The notes under the pieces were generated by a model. The model saw nothing but the letters and a program-made list of their open reading frames with translations, did no database searches and was not told the origin of the DNA. DNA of 64,000 nt from JAGQYP01 sp041392305. Lineage in GTDB: Bacteria > Bacteroidota > Bacteroidia > Flavobacteriales_D > Crocinitomicaceae. Both the position numbers and the translations under genes were made by a program. The DNA lies in assembly GCA_041392305.1 (NCBI GenBank), contig JAWKMJ010000017.1:1-64000 (forward strand), written 5' to 3'. Shown in pieces: positions 28,084 through 35,905 of this stretch; within the stretch, counting starts at the first letter, position 1, and each line of letters opens with the position of its first letter.

Positions 28084-28714
28084 AACGACTGCCTAAAACC
28101 AGTATGCATTCAGCACTGTGAGAAAAGGCAGACATTTTAGCTTAAATATAAACATTTTTAGAAAGCTGAAACGATGCATATTGGATTTAGGCTTTGTTAT
28201 CATTTCGTCCTTTTTTCTCATGGGCATAGTTCTTCCAACGTTCCCTTCATTTTTTCAGTCGATAAAAAACGAAGCAAAAAATCTTGTCCTTTGCAATCCT
28301 GCCTCTTTCGTCACACAGATTCTCAATAAAACAATCATTCATACAATGACGAACTCCCCGCCCTTTCACGAAATAAGAATCTCTATTCTGGGAATCCCAG
28401 AAGAGCTTCTAATTTCATGAAATTCCCACAGCCGCCGGCCGGTGCAAAGAACGGGGCCAACGCACTTTTTTAAACGGATATAAGCATTTATTTAAGGTGA
28501 CATCACAATTTTTAAGGCTAACTTGTCCACCTGTTGATTCAAAGACAGATTTAATAAACCACCTTTATTCAATATGCTTTTAATCAACAGGGGAGTGGTC
28601 GTCTTACACACTCTGTTTTTCCACTGAATTTTTCGAATATCTACTTAAATCCATCTCACAATGGGTTGCTCTGGTTGCATGTGACCTTTAAGAAGATGTT
28701 TGATGAATGATAAC
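28084..28714. repeat. Duplicated palindrome-plus-cassette unit, copy 1
   Basis: 631 bases, nearly identical to 31616-32249. The first 115 bases (28084-28198) are palindrome P2: outer AAC and GTT, with 19-base arms at 28091-28109 and 28174-28192 pairing at 17 of 19 positions. The remaining cassette (28196-28714) begins GTTATCATT and ends AATGATAAC. It holds a stem CCTGTTGATT/AATCAACAGG (28530-28539, 28582-28591), extended inward by AAAG/CTTT. I find no convincing gene: the 100-codon frame at 28118 starts inside P2 and is not kept in copy 2. Confidence 0.9.
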
Positions 28715-28756
28715 GTTTTGGAGCTAAGCCATCGTTTTAATGGCTTAGGTGTTGTT
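28712..28756. repeat. Palindromic junction P3 of the cassette array
   Basis: 45 bases: outer AAC (28712-28714) and GTT (28754-28756), perfect 9-bp stem CTAAGCCAT/ATGGCTTAG (28724-28732, 28740-28748) and a 7-base loop. The left spacer is 9 bases and the right 5, an asymmetry like that of attC sites. Confidence 0.7.
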
Positions 28757-28943
28757 AACTGCACCTCTTTCAATTCTGGCAATCCTCTGGTAATTCAAGG
28801 CCTCTTTTAAAATTTTCGATGTTGGAATGATTTCTATACTTACCAACCAATGTCGGCAAAGTTATTTTAGTGAAAATAACCAGCAATAGTTAAAATAATA
28901 CCAATCCAGAAATTGTTTTTAAACTGTATCAGGTTCGACTTTG

Positions 28944-30816
28944 CTACTTCGAGATTCCAATTTGAAGCCCAAAAGAAGTAAATAAACCTATAAGTATAAC
29001 CACAATTGAAAGAATGAATTTATCCAGTTTTCCTTCTGCGCCATTTGTATATTTCATTCTTATAAAATGTCTTCCTATTTTCAGCTCTGGTTTTATTTTG
29101 TTCTGCAAGAAGAGTAGATTTTAAGGTGTCTACATTCTCTTTATGAATTGCGGTTTCCTGTTTTAAACGTTCCACTTGTTCCTCTGCCAGTTGTTCCTCC
29201 ATCCTCTTCACCTTATCAAGTGAATCAGATTTTTCGAGAAGCTTTCAAAAACTGCTTCTTCAAGCATTTTTAGCCTATTGATCTCAATTTGCTCCTGCTT
29301 TTTGGCTTCGGTTTTCAATCTTTGAACAAACTCCTCTTGTTATTCTCGGCAAGTTCGTTTATAGATTCAACATCTTTTAATTGTTTACTCGTAATTCTTG
29401 TGGCTATCCTTAATATGTCAGTGTCTGAAATTTCGGTATTAGAATATTTGTGAATATTATCATCTAATTCGCGAATTACTGAGGTTTTAGGAAGCTCCTT
29501 ATTTAAAGCTAATGAAACTAATGATGACAGTCCGATATCGGTTAATTCATCATCGCTCATGTCTATTTTGGATTGAGGATTACTTAGCCAAAGTATATTA
29601 CAAGTCATCAGCCTTAATTATTTCAGGTTGTTGCCCATTTACGGCATAGTTACTTTCACCTTCACGAGAAATGGAGTTATTTACAAACCAACAATTTACT
29701 TTTTTCAAAATCATATACTTTTTTACCTCTTTGTCCCGACGGCTGTAGGGCCGTCGCATCATGTAGAGCCGCTTTTTCTGTATTTCTATGTTCTTTTAGC
29801 GTTTTATATTCTTGGGCTAAATTTTTGCGAGATTTTGATATTTTGTTGTATCATAAATCACATTTATACCCAAATTCATTATTTCCCATTTTCAATATTA
29901 TCGATAATTCGTTCTAAGTCCGCTTTATTCAATTTTCTTCTTTCACATGCATTATATACATCTTCCGGATATACAACTTTTGTAAAAAAGAATTATTGAA
30001 ATTATCCGCTTTTGGCTTGAAGCAAACTTTTTATTCGTCTATGGTGATATTCATCATACTTTGCATTTGTATCCCTGACTATTAGCTATTTTAATAAGCG
30101 TTAAACATGTATGGGTTGATTCAATAGTATTTAGATCTAAAGCAGCAATTATAAAATTAGTGTCTAATAAAAGTTCAACTTCCAAGGTAGCTTCGGTCGT
30201 TTTGTATTCTATATAAGCAGAAATAATTGACCCCAAATAGATTTTTTTGATAAAATCATAAACCTGTGATATAGGTCTGAAGTATTCAATGAATTGCGCT
30301 TCAATAGAGAAATTGTGTTCGCCTCCCGGAATCCTTATTCGCTAAATATTTTGACAAATCCAGTTTACTGGATTCAATAAAGTCGAAAATTGATTGATCC
30401 TTATGGTCTTCAAATCCAGATGATATGCAAAAATCTGAAAATAATTTCTGTAGGTTGTGAACTTCCTGTTTATGCCTCCTTATTTCGTCCTCAAATTCGG
30501 TAAAAACATATTTATGAATTGCAAATGATTTATCCTGGTGGCTAGTGAACCTTACCTCACCGCTTGCATTAAGCTCATTCTCTATTAGTTTAAGTATATT
30601 CTCCAAAACAGGTAGGGGGAAATCAAATGAATAGAGCCGATCGGAGTATGCTTTTATTTCAGTTATGCTCTTTCCGCTAAAAATTCCATCTTCATTCATT
30701 TTGGAAAGAACTCTTTTAATCAATGGAACAAAAACATCTAAAGGTCCTTGAATTAATGTAGAATTCGAGCGAATATGAGATAGTAAACTATAGGTTATTG
30801 CTTTATTTATATTCAT
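28944..30816 (-). pseudogene. Broken long PIN-like / coiled-coil protein
   Basis: Several frames join into one gene read from the ATG at 30816. First 171 residues (MNINKAITYSLLSHIRSN...), then after a shift near 30325 FSIEAQFIEYFRPISQVYDF and VELLLDTNFIIAALDLN. More frames follow with DVYNACERRKLNKADLERII, LHDATALQPSGQRGKKVYDF and ADDL. The part at 29315-29608 reads CNILWLSNPQSKIDMSDDEL. A shifted coiled coil follows (RMEEQLAEEQVERLKQETAI, 29020-29211) and finally a membrane span (LDKFILSIVVILIGLFTSFG). LLLDTN and LHDA are PIN-domain-like acidic motifs. At least five frameshifts or stops are needed. Bases 28757-28943 hold nothing further. Confidence 0.65.
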
Positions 30817-30836
30817 ATGTCTTTTTCATTGCAGTT

Positions 30837-30962
30837 AACGGTTTGCAAATAGGCGCAGGCAGGAATTTTAGCACTGAACTTCATACGAAGAACGGAACTT
30901 TAAATACACCACTTAACTGACCTACGAAGCACGAAAACCCTGCTTGGAGCTTATTTGCTGTT
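30837..30962. repeat. Palindromic junction P4 of the cassette array
   Basis: 126 bases: outer AAC (30837-30839) and GTT (30960-30962). Inner arms GCAAATAGGC (30845-30854) and GCTTATTTGC (30949-30958) pair with one mismatch. The left spacer is 5 bases and the right 1. The loop has no gene. Confidence 0.65.
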
Positions 30963-30996
30963 ATGGGCTGGTTTAATCTATATCACATTTATTTTT

Positions 30997-31437
30997 TTAT
31001 TCGCGATTTTCCAACCTCATCATATCCAAAATGTGCTTGTGGTAGTAATTTCGATGTATATAATTTAACCATTTCTGTTTATTTGGTCCAGTTATTTCAA
31101 GAAAAACGTGTGTTCACCATTTTCTTTAAGCAATCTTAACCCATTTTGCTTTCCAGATACTTCATACATCCATACAATTTCGGTTGGACAAGTTGCTAAC
31201 CAAATAACTAATTTATGTTTTGATGGATTTCTTAAACTAAGTAAAATAATAAATAGTCCTCCAACGGCACCAAAAATTCCTGCAAAAATAAATTCTTTGT
31301 TTCCACCTCCAGTGACTTCCAAAAAACACACCCAAAGGTGCAATGAGGATTAGAATAATACCTAAAATTAAATTTTTGCGATACTTAGACTTAATCAGTC
31401 CTTTAATTTGTTCAAGATCATGATCTGATATTTTCAT
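30997..31437 (-). pseudogene. Broken small membrane protein
   Basis: ATG at 31437: MKISDHDLEQIKGLIKSKYR, then a membrane span (LILGIILILIAPLGVFF). A one-base shift near 31320 leads into EVTGGGNKEFIFAGIFGAVG, a second span and EIVWMYEVSGKQNGLRLLKE. A second shift near 31095 gives FFLEITGPNKQKWLNYIHRN and MMRLENRE before TAA at 30997-30999. The family is not recognised. It is the only gene of its cassette. The A+T-rich stretch 31438-31609 has no feature. Confidence 0.65.
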
Positions 31438-31615
31438 TTTTAACTAAAAATTTTAATTTCCTACTCATAAGGCTTTTCGGTTTCGCCCCGTTTTTTTGAG
31501 TGGGTTCTGGCTCCACCTTTGGTTTATCAATTTTCCAAAAAATATTTTTAAGAACTATCTAAGTTGTCGTTTAGTGGCTCTCTTGTTTGTTCGCTATGTC
31601 TTTTAACTTGCCCAT

Positions 31616-32249
31616 AACGACTGCCTAAAACCAGTATGCATTCAGCACTGTGAGAAAAGGCAGACATTTTAGCTTAAATATAAACATTTTTAGAAAGCTG
31701 AAACGATGCATATTGGATTTAGGCTTTGTTATCATTTCGTCCTTTTTTTCTCATGGGCATAGTTCTTCCGAACGTTCCCTTCATTTTTTCAGTCGATAAA
31801 AAACGAAGCAAAAAATCTTGTCCTTTGCAATCCTGCCTCTTTCTTGTCACACAGATTCTCAATAAAACAATCATTCATACAATGACGAACTCGCCCTTTT
31901 CACGAAATAAGAATCTCTTCTAATCAGGAATCCCCAGAAGAGCTTCTAATCTCATGAAATTCCCACAGCCGCCGGCCGGTGCAAAGAACTTGGCCAACGC
32001 ACTTTTTTAAACGGATATAAGCATTTATTTAAAGTGAAATCACAATTTTTAAGGCTAACTTGTCCACCTGTTGATTCAAAGACAGATTTAATAAACCACC
32101 TTTATTCAATATGCTTTTAATCAACAGGGGAGTGGTTGACTTACACACTCTGTTTTTCCACTAAATTTTTCGAATATCTACTTAAATCCATCTCACAACG
32201 GGTTGCAATGGTTGTGCGATCTTAAGAAGATGTTTGGATGAATGATAAC
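31616..32249. repeat. Duplicated palindrome-plus-cassette unit, copy 2
   Basis: Second copy of 28084-28714, 634 bases with small indels and substitutions. Palindrome P2 (31616-31730), the end motifs GTTATCATT (31728) and AATGATAAC (32241-32249), and the stem CCTGTTGATT/AATCAACAGG (32067-32076, 32119-32128) are preserved. The similarity begins exactly at AAC and ends exactly at AAC, so the unit moved or duplicated with precise borders. Confidence 0.9.
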
Positions 32250-32251
32250 AA

Positions 32252-32282
32252 TTGTATAAACCACATTATGTGCTTTATACAA
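32252..32282. repeat. Short palindrome P5 at the right end of the array
   Basis: Perfect stem TTGTATAAA/TTTATACAA with inner ACAT/ATGT, directly after the AAC that closes the second duplicated cassette. No right GTT follows, so it may be a truncated terminal site. The bases 32283-32393 hold no feature. Confidence 0.55.
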
Positions 32283-32398
32283 CCTATGTCTTTTTTTATT
32301 TGCTGAAAAGAAAAATTCCAGTCAGGGCCTCTCAAATTTATAAAATCTAACGGATTATTACATTGATTAGCTTTTAAGGAATTCACTCGAAAAACTCA

Positions 32399-33763
32399 TC
32401 ACTCGTCACTCGTAATTCGAGAGGCTTCCTTGATCTCTTTAATCAAATTCACTTTGGCTTGAATTAGGTCGTTGATCGGGATGTATCTGCCATTTCCGAA
32501 AGTGGCTACATCGATCATTTCATCTCTTGCTCTTTCTGTGTTTTTAATTCCTACAACGGAGATCGAAATGCCACTATTTTTGGATTTTTTGATATAGCGC
32601 ATGTAATCATCCGAATCCTTGTTGAAAGATCCATCTGTCACTACAATTACCTGATTGTTTCCATCTGGAATTTTTGCAGCTTTGGCTTGTTCAAATCCTA
32701 ATTTGATCCCTGCCCCTCCAGCGGTAAAACCTTTGGCTACCATGGAGTCGATCATGAACTCGATTCTTTCTTTTTGGTCGCCCGATGTGGTATTCAAAAT
32801 CACACTTGCGGAATTGGCATAAGAAACTAAGGTGATTTTATCCTGTGGGCGCAAAATCTTGGTAAGCTCGTGCAGAGAAAATTTCAATAATTCCAGTTTG
32901 CCGCGAGAAGCCATGGAAGCCGAATTATCAATTACAAATACAATATTGTTGGGTTTGTATTGTCTGAGGGAGAATTCTCCTTCTTCTAATGGAGGGGGAA
33001 CCGAATCCAATGGGATTTCCTGAATTTGGAATTCGCTGGAATCTTTTTCTTTGATTATAATGACTTCTTCCTCAATGATTTCCTTGGGTTCTTCTTTTTT
33101 AAATAATTCAATGATGACCAGGTTTTTTGCATAATTCACCATCTGACCTTTTTCCGAAGAAAAATAGCCTTCTTTGGAAGCGACAAAATAATAAAAGCCT
33201 ATGGGGTATTTCTTTTCGATTAATCCTTGACCATTGGTTTTATGGGTGTTGAAATAGCGGCCATTAGCATAATAGTCTACTTTCGAACTCGGAATTTCTT
33301 CTTTGGTTTTCCCGTCAATCACTTTAACAGTAAAACTAAATTTATTAGGATCAAAGCGGTTGGTTGAGCCAAAATTTGGACAAGCCTTCATGACATCAAC
33401 CAAAGCCAGATCTCCTTTGAAATTTCCAGAAATGGTAAAGGTTACTGGTTCCATCATGGATGCAAAATAAATTTGAGGCTTGAAGGTGAATTTTCCAGTC
33501 TCGCAAGGATTAACCGAAAAACGAATGATCATGGAAGAATCTTTATCGAAACGTTTTGAAGAAAACAAGTACTTGAGGCATTTGCTTTTCGTGTCGATTT
33601 TAAGCAAATATTCCGGTCGGCTTCCTTTATTGGTAATAACAAAATCGACCACTAACTTGCTGGGATCATCTGTAGTTTCAAAAATATGTTTGGTCTCAGA
33701 AAACTCAAGTTGACCAAAAACAGTGAACTGAAATAAGAGAAATATGAAAAGGATTCTTCGCAT
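32399..33763 (-). CDS. Secreted VWA-domain protein
   Basis: 454 residues. Signal peptide MRRILFIFLLFQFTVFGQ. An N-terminal beta domain (about 20-115, FSETKHIFETTDD) is followed by a carboxypeptidase-regulatory-like fold (about 145-220, GKTKEEIPSSKVDYYANGRY). An acidic linker follows (EEVIIIKEKDSSE), then a VWA domain (about 270-450). The MIDAS metal site is complete: DNSAS near residue 277, Thr in GFTAGGAGI, and Asp in VVTDGSFN. Such proteins bind ligands through Mg2+ at the cell surface. The last codons (RITSDE, stop) lie in a heptanucleotide repeat (32394-32421), suggesting the C-terminus was reshaped by repeat DNA. It adjoins the decayed array. Confidence 0.88.
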   Translation of the reverse strand: MRRILFIFLLFQFTVFGQLEFSETKHIFETTDDPSKLVVDFVITNKGSRPEYLLKIDTKSKCLKYLFSSKRFDKDSSMIIRFSVNPCETGKFTFKPQIYFASMMEPVTFTISGNFKGDLALVDVMKACPNFGSTNRFDPNKFSFTVKVIDGKTKEEIPSSKVDYYANGRYFNTHKTNGQGLIEKKYPIGFYYFVASKEGYFSSEKGQMVNYAKNLVIIELFKKEEPKEIIEEEVIIIKEKDSSEFQIQEIPLDSVPPPLEEGEFSLRQYKPNNIVFVIDNSASMASRGKLELLKFSLHELTKILRPQDKITLVSYANSASVILNTTSGDQKERIEFMIDSMVAKGFTAGGAGIKLGFEQAKAAKIPDGNNQVIVVTDGSFNKDSDDYMRYIKKSKNSGISISVVGIKNTERARDEMIDVATFGNGRYIPINDLIQAKVNLIKEIKEASRITSDE

Positions 33764-33820
33764 GCACTAAATATAATTAGATTCTTAGGAATGGATACAA
33801 AATCAGTGCCGTTTCCCCCC

Positions 33821-33920
33821 CCAATAACCTGGGAATTAATTCCCAGGTTATTGGGAGGAGAGTTGTGTATTTTCAAGGCGTTAGAAACGCCAAGAAGTTG
33901 GTAGCGCGTTGCAAACGCGC
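33821..33920. repeat. Cluster of three perfect palindromes
   Basis: First, a perfect 34-base palindrome at 33821-33854 (17-base arms, centre GGGAATTAATTCCC). Second, GGCGTT/AACGCC with loop AGA at 33877-33891. Third, GCGCGTT/AACGCGC with loop GCA at 33904-33920. The cluster sits between the VWA gene start and the ppa terminator. GCGTTTGCAACGC-type hairpins resemble REP-like elements known from Bacteroidota. Some may act as terminators, but T runs are absent. Confidence 0.75.
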
Positions 33921-33940
33921 AACAGTTTGTTTTTTTGGGT

Positions 33941-33967
33941 AATAAAAAAGCGCCCATTAGGCGCTTT
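33941..33967 (-). terminator. Terminator of ppa
   Basis: AAAGCGCC/GGCGCTTT stem with loop CATTA; on the minus strand it runs into a T tract, 24 bases past the ppa stop. Confidence 0.88.
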
Positions 33968-33990
33968 CAACTTTAATTCAAATTAAAATA

Positions 33991-34680
33991 TTACTTCAAT
34001 GCCTCAGCAAATGAAGCCAAGAGATTTTCTTTTGCGTCACCATACTTATCCGCATAATCCTGTGCTGTAAGTTCAATGATCTTTTTCGCTTCTTCCGCAC
34101 CATAAGTGTGAGTAATCTCCACTTTCGTTGGGTTTCCTGGTAGATCTTTGTAAGTCACAAAAAAGTGCTTCAATCTATCTACAATTGCAGAAGGAAGTTC
34201 TGAAATATCCTGAATGTTTCCATAAGCTTGATCGTCTTTCAAAACCGCGATAATTTTATCATCAGATTCTCCGCCATCCAACATTCTGAATCCACCAACA
34301 GGAATCGCCTGAGCAATTATATCTCCATGATCTACTTGTCTTTCTGTAATTACCATGATGTCGATCGGATCTTCATCCCCAACTATACCAGTTCTTCCAG
34401 TTGCTTCCATGCAGTAAGCAGCCGTTTTGTCTCCACAATAGGTCTTAGGGATAAATCCGTATAATGCAGGTGGGTAAGAAGAATATTTTTGAGGTCTGTC
34501 TATAATCAAATATCCCGATTCTTTATCTACTTCATATTTAATTTTGTCTGAAGGAACAATCTCAATAAATGAATTTACCAAATTTGGAAAATCATTTCCC
34601 AGTTCAATTCCATGCCATGGATGTGACTTAAATCTCATCCCTAAAATATCTATTACATGCTTTAATTCTTTCGTTGTCAT
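33991..34680 (-). CDS. ppa: Family I inorganic pyrophosphatase
   Basis: 229 residues. Hydrolyses pyrophosphate to phosphate in the cytoplasm with Mg2+. Features: IEIVPSDKIKYEVDKESG near residue 40, YGFIPKTYCGD near 76, and the signature acidic cluster GDEDPIDIMVI near 100 (DxDPxD-type), followed by GDIIAQAIPVGGFRMLDGGE and DDKIIAVLKDD. YKDLPGNPTKVEI near 178 is as in the Bacteroidota form, somewhat longer than the 175-residue E. coli enzyme. It has a near-consensus promoter and its own terminator. Confidence 0.95.
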   Translation of the reverse strand: MTTKELKHVIDILGMRFKSHPWHGIELGNDFPNLVNSFIEIVPSDKIKYEVDKESGYLIIDRPQKYSSYPPALYGFIPKTYCGDKTAAYCMEATGRTGIVGDEDPIDIMVITERQVDHGDIIAQAIPVGGFRMLDGGESDDKIIAVLKDDQAYGNIQDISELPSAIVDRLKHFFVTYKDLPGNPTKVEITHTYGAEEAKKIIELTAQDYADKYGDAKENLLASFAEALK

Positions 34681-34708
34681 AGTTTCAAATTGTTTGAAAA
34701 AATTTGCG

Positions 34709-34739
34709 CAAAAGTAAGGTATTTCTTGATTTGATACAA
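34709..34739 (-). promoter_or_regulatory. Promoter of ppa
   Basis: Minus strand: TTG (34739-34737), 20 bases, TACTTTTG (34716-34709). The transcript would start about 20 bases before the ATG at 34680. Confidence 0.65.
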
Positions 34740-34869
34740 CTAAAGCTTGTAGTTATCCAATTACGAGCGATCTTTCAGTTGGCCGATAGTCTGGGAACTT
34801 AGTTTAGTCTACTAAATTTTCGAATCGATTATATTATTAAAAAATATGCGAAAAGTGCCCTTTAAACCC

Positions 34870-35730
34870 TTAGTCGAAGGAAATTAAATTTTCGGGATCC
34901 AAAGGATTTCCATCCTGCCAAAGTTCGAAATGAAGATGTGTTCCATCCGTATTTTCTCCTGTATTTCCAATAATCGCGATGGGATCACCACTTTTTACTT
35001 TATCGCCTACTTTTTTCAAGAGTTTGGAGTTGTGTTTGTAAACTGAGATTAAGTCTCCCCCGTGATAAACGATAATCACATTTCCATCATCCGAAGTCCA
35101 GCTGGCAAACAATACAGCTCCTCCCAATGTAGAATTGATGGTACTATTTTTTGGAGCTACAATATCTACGCCATAATGTCCTTTCTTTGCATTGAATGAA
35201 TTTGAAATCTTACCTTTAATTGGGGAATAGAAAAAGTTGGTTTCACTCATATCTCGTTCTCCTAGGTCTGACGGAATGACCTCATTTTCAACTTGCTCTC
35301 GCAGTAAAGAATCTTCTTCAGATCGAATTTCTTTAATTTCATCAAAATTGACTTCGATATCCGGTTTTTTATTGAAAATAGAAGAATCTCCAAAATCTTC
35401 CCCGGCTAGAATTTTTTTGATGTCGGTCACATATCTTTCATTTACGCGAACCACAGCATATAAAGAATCGATGGTTTGTTTTTGTTGCTGCAATTGCACT
35501 TGTGATTCTGATTCGTAGAGCGTTGGCAGATAGCGCCCAACAGGAGTAAAGATGAAAATCAGAGAAGTTAGTACCGTTACCACCAAAATAAGAAGACTCA
35601 AAAGGGTGAGTAAATTGTAATTAGACAATCTGAATTCCCATTTTTCTTCAAATGTTTCGGGGTTGATGGCTACAAGGCGAAACGGTTTTCTCAACCTTTC
35701 CCAAAAACCTTCTTTTTTATCTTCCTCCAC
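34870..35730 (-). CDS. Membrane-anchored M23 family peptidase
   Basis: 286 residues. A short cytoplasmic N-terminus, one membrane helix (about 39-62), a coiled linker (SQVQLQQQKQTIDSLYAVVR), and a C-terminal LytM/M23 domain (about 170-286). The zinc and catalytic residues are present: HYGVDIVAP (His and Asp) and HLHFELW (HxH). Such proteins cut peptide cross-links in peptidoglycan or, when inactive, regulate amidases; this one looks active. It starts just downstream of a TAAATTTG -7 box. The adjacent 34681-34869 holds only the ppa promoter. Confidence 0.92.
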   Translation of the reverse strand: MEEDKKEGFWERLRKPFRLVAINPETFEEKWEFRLSNYNLLTLLSLLILVVTVLTSLIFIFTPVGRYLPTLYESESQVQLQQQKQTIDSLYAVVRVNERYVTDIKKILAGEDFGDSSIFNKKPDIEVNFDEIKEIRSEEDSLLREQVENEVIPSDLGERDMSETNFFYSPIKGKISNSFNAKKGHYGVDIVAPKNSTINSTLGGAVLFASWTSDDGNVIIVYHGGDLISVYKHNSKLLKKVGDKVKSGDPIAIIGNTGENTDGTHLHFELWQDGNPLDPENLISFD

Positions 35731-35755
35731 TTGGTGATTTGTGTTATATTCTCTA

Positions 35756-35763
35756 CAAATTTA
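35756..35763 (-). promoter_or_regulatory. -7 box upstream of the M23 peptidase
   Basis: Minus-strand TAAATTTG (TAnnTTTG), 25 bases before the ATG at 35730; no well-placed TTG seen. Confidence 0.35.
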
Positions 35764-35905
35764 AGGGTTTTAAAAGAAAGGAATTGTGAAAAAAACAAAA
35801 TGATTTGGAATTTGATTCGAAAAGTTTGTGGTTTTATTGATTGAAAGGGCATAATTATTGATTTTGGAAAGACAACTAATTGTCAGTAAATTCGTTAAAT
35901 TGTTG

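Larger units (their letters stand above)
25557..32282. other. Decayed cassette array with attC-like palindromes
   Basis: Five segments alternate with imperfect palindromes bounded by outer AAC (left) and GTT (right). Segment ends are reverse complements of each other: GTTGTAGTGC/GCACTACAAC (25674, 28086), GTTATCATT/AATGATAAC (28196, 28714), GTTAACTGCA/TGCAGTTAAC (28754, 30839), GTTATGGGC/GCCCATAAC (30960, 31618), and again GTTATCATT/AATGATAAC (31728, 32249). In integrons the first bases of a cassette pair with the RYYYAAC before its own attC in the circular form, and this array shows the same geometry. The 7-mers are not canonical RYYYAAC/GTTRRRY, and no integrase is in the window. All recognisable genes inside are broken. 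Confidence 0.6.

Noticed and set aside
28118..28420. 100-codon frame in the duplicated cassette
   Set aside because: It starts inside the palindrome with a non-ATG codon and is not preserved in the second copy.
28430..28450. GC-rich inverted repeat (CCGCCGGCCGG) as attC-like site
   Set aside because: It has no flanking AAC/GTT and lies inside the duplicated cassette.
29730..29756. GC-rich hairpin (CGACGGC/GCCGTCG) as REP element or terminator
   Set aside because: On the minus strand it encodes the LHDATALQPSG part of the broken PIN-like gene and has no T run.
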